Assembly: GCA_027294925.1 (NCBI GenBank)
Contig: JAPULM010000585.1
Span: 1-5,054 of the forward strand
Direction of reading: 5' to 3'
Origin: a bacterium
GTDB lineage: Bacteria > Tectomicrobia > Entotheonellia > Entotheonellales > Entotheonellaceae
Length of the DNA: 5,054 nucleotides
Shown: positions 4,814 to 5,054 of the stretch, piece by piece
Layout: every line of letters begins with the position of its first letter
Position numbering within the stretch: position 1 is the first letter of the stretch
The notes under the pieces: generated by a model
The model's database searches: none
What the model saw: the letters and a program-made list of their open reading frames with translations, nothing else
What the model was told of the DNA's origin: nothing
Made by a program: the position numbers and the translations under genes

Positions 4814-4836
4814 CCCCCCCCCGCCAAACTGGCGGG
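4814..4836. repeat. 9-C tract running into a GC-rich hairpin
   Basis: A run of nine C (4814-4822) overlaps a perfect 6-bp inverted repeat, CCCGCC (4820-4825), AAACT loop, GGCGGG (4831-4836). It lies just after the E2 stop codon and before nudF. It might act as a terminator or pause hairpin for the E2 transcript, but there is no U tract on either strand, so it is not a standard intrinsic terminator. Confidence 0.4.
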
Positions 4837-4854
4837 ATGATAGGATACGTCATA

Positions 4855-5054
4855 CTAGAAGGCGTATTCTTGCGGTTTGCTGAGTAGTTGTTGAAGGGTT
4901 TGTAAGAAGTTAGCGGCAGGTACGCCATCTACGGCACGGTGGTCAAATACTAGGCTGAAATAGACAGAAGGACGAATGGCCAAGGCATCGCCAACCACCA
5001 GGGGACGTGGTTGAATCATTCCGACGCCTAGAATGGCAACCTGGGGCGGATTGA
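4855..5054 (-). CDS. 2-oxoacid dehydrogenase E2 acyltransferase, C-terminal part (partial)
   Basis: Only the last 65 or so residues are in the window; the rest lies beyond base 5054. The minus strand reads NPPQVAILGVGMIQPRPLVV, then SVYFSLVFDHRAVDGVPAAN, FLQTLQQLL and a final EYAF before the TAG at 4855-4857. This is the C-terminal end of the catalytic (CAT-like) domain of lipoyl-dependent acyltransferases. The active-site DHRxxDG motif (DHRAVDG) supplies the catalytic histidine and aspartate that transfer the acyl group from lipoamide to CoA. The enzyme forms the core of pyruvate, 2-oxoglutarate or branched-chain dehydrogenase complexes, whose E1 partner uses TPP. Which complex cannot be settled from this fragment; NPPQVAILGVG is common in pyruvate-type E2s. 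It probably precedes nudF on the same strand, with a GC hairpin at 4820-4836 between them. Confidence 0.92.
   Translation of the reverse strand, partial: NPPQVAILGVGMIQPRPLVVGDALAIRPSVYFSLVFDHRAVDGVPAANFLQTLQQLLSKPQEYAF

Noticed and set aside
1..5054. CRISPR array, tRNA or rRNA genes, insertion-sequence ends
   Set aside because: I saw no regularly spaced long repeats, tRNA-like cloverleaf segments, transposase motifs or terminal inverted repeats.

Overview
The window looks like chromosomal DNA of a proteobacterium, probably gamma or beta. The evidence is a NudF-type ADP-ribose pyrophosphatase close to E. coli NudF, a TPP-riboswitch-led thiC, a PilZ protein, a receiver protein with a Cys-rich tail, and sigma70-like promoters. 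No ribosomal or tRNA gene is present, so the assignment rests on protein resemblance recalled from memory. Base composition is mixed by eye: most genes are GC-balanced to GC-rich, while about 250-1025 is clearly AT-richer. The window reads as an accessory patch with several broken or partial genes between housekeeping genes.

Left part (1-1300): the window opens with the C-terminal part of a TPR/ATPase-type regulatory protein on the minus strand, which loses its homology abruptly near position 248. Next to the break is a complete type II toxin-antitoxin operon on the plus strand: a ribbon-helix-helix antitoxin and a VapC-like PIN toxin overlapping by 4 nt, with a good promoter and three 11-bp-spaced repeats that look like the operator. 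A small unrecognised minus-strand gene (1064-1297) converges on it.

Centre (1370-2510): a minus-strand thiC keeps its promoter, TPP riboswitch and ribosome binding site, but about three quarters of the coding region is gone. Roughly 104 N-terminal residues are joined out of frame to the last 29 residues, and the radical-SAM cysteine motif is lost. Diverging from it is a short plus-strand gene with its own promoter. It encodes only the N-terminal domain of a nitrile hydratase beta subunit and ends in a histidine-rich tail. No alpha subunit or beta C-terminal domain is seen nearby. About 400 bp with no convincing gene follows.

Right part (2920-5054): a single-domain PilZ (c-di-GMP receptor-type) protein converges with a response regulator that has a receiver domain, a probable coiled coil and a four-cysteine zinc-ribbon-like tail. 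Upstream of that on the minus strand is nudF, and at the edge is the C-terminus of a 2-oxoacid dehydrogenase E2 acyltransferase.

The most interesting points are the intact riboswitch controlling a gutted thiC, the orphan His-tailed nitrile hydratase domain, and the repeat operator of the toxin-antitoxin operon beside a truncated gene. I found no convincing new multi-gene system; the His-tailed nitrile hydratase domain is the best candidate for something poorly described.
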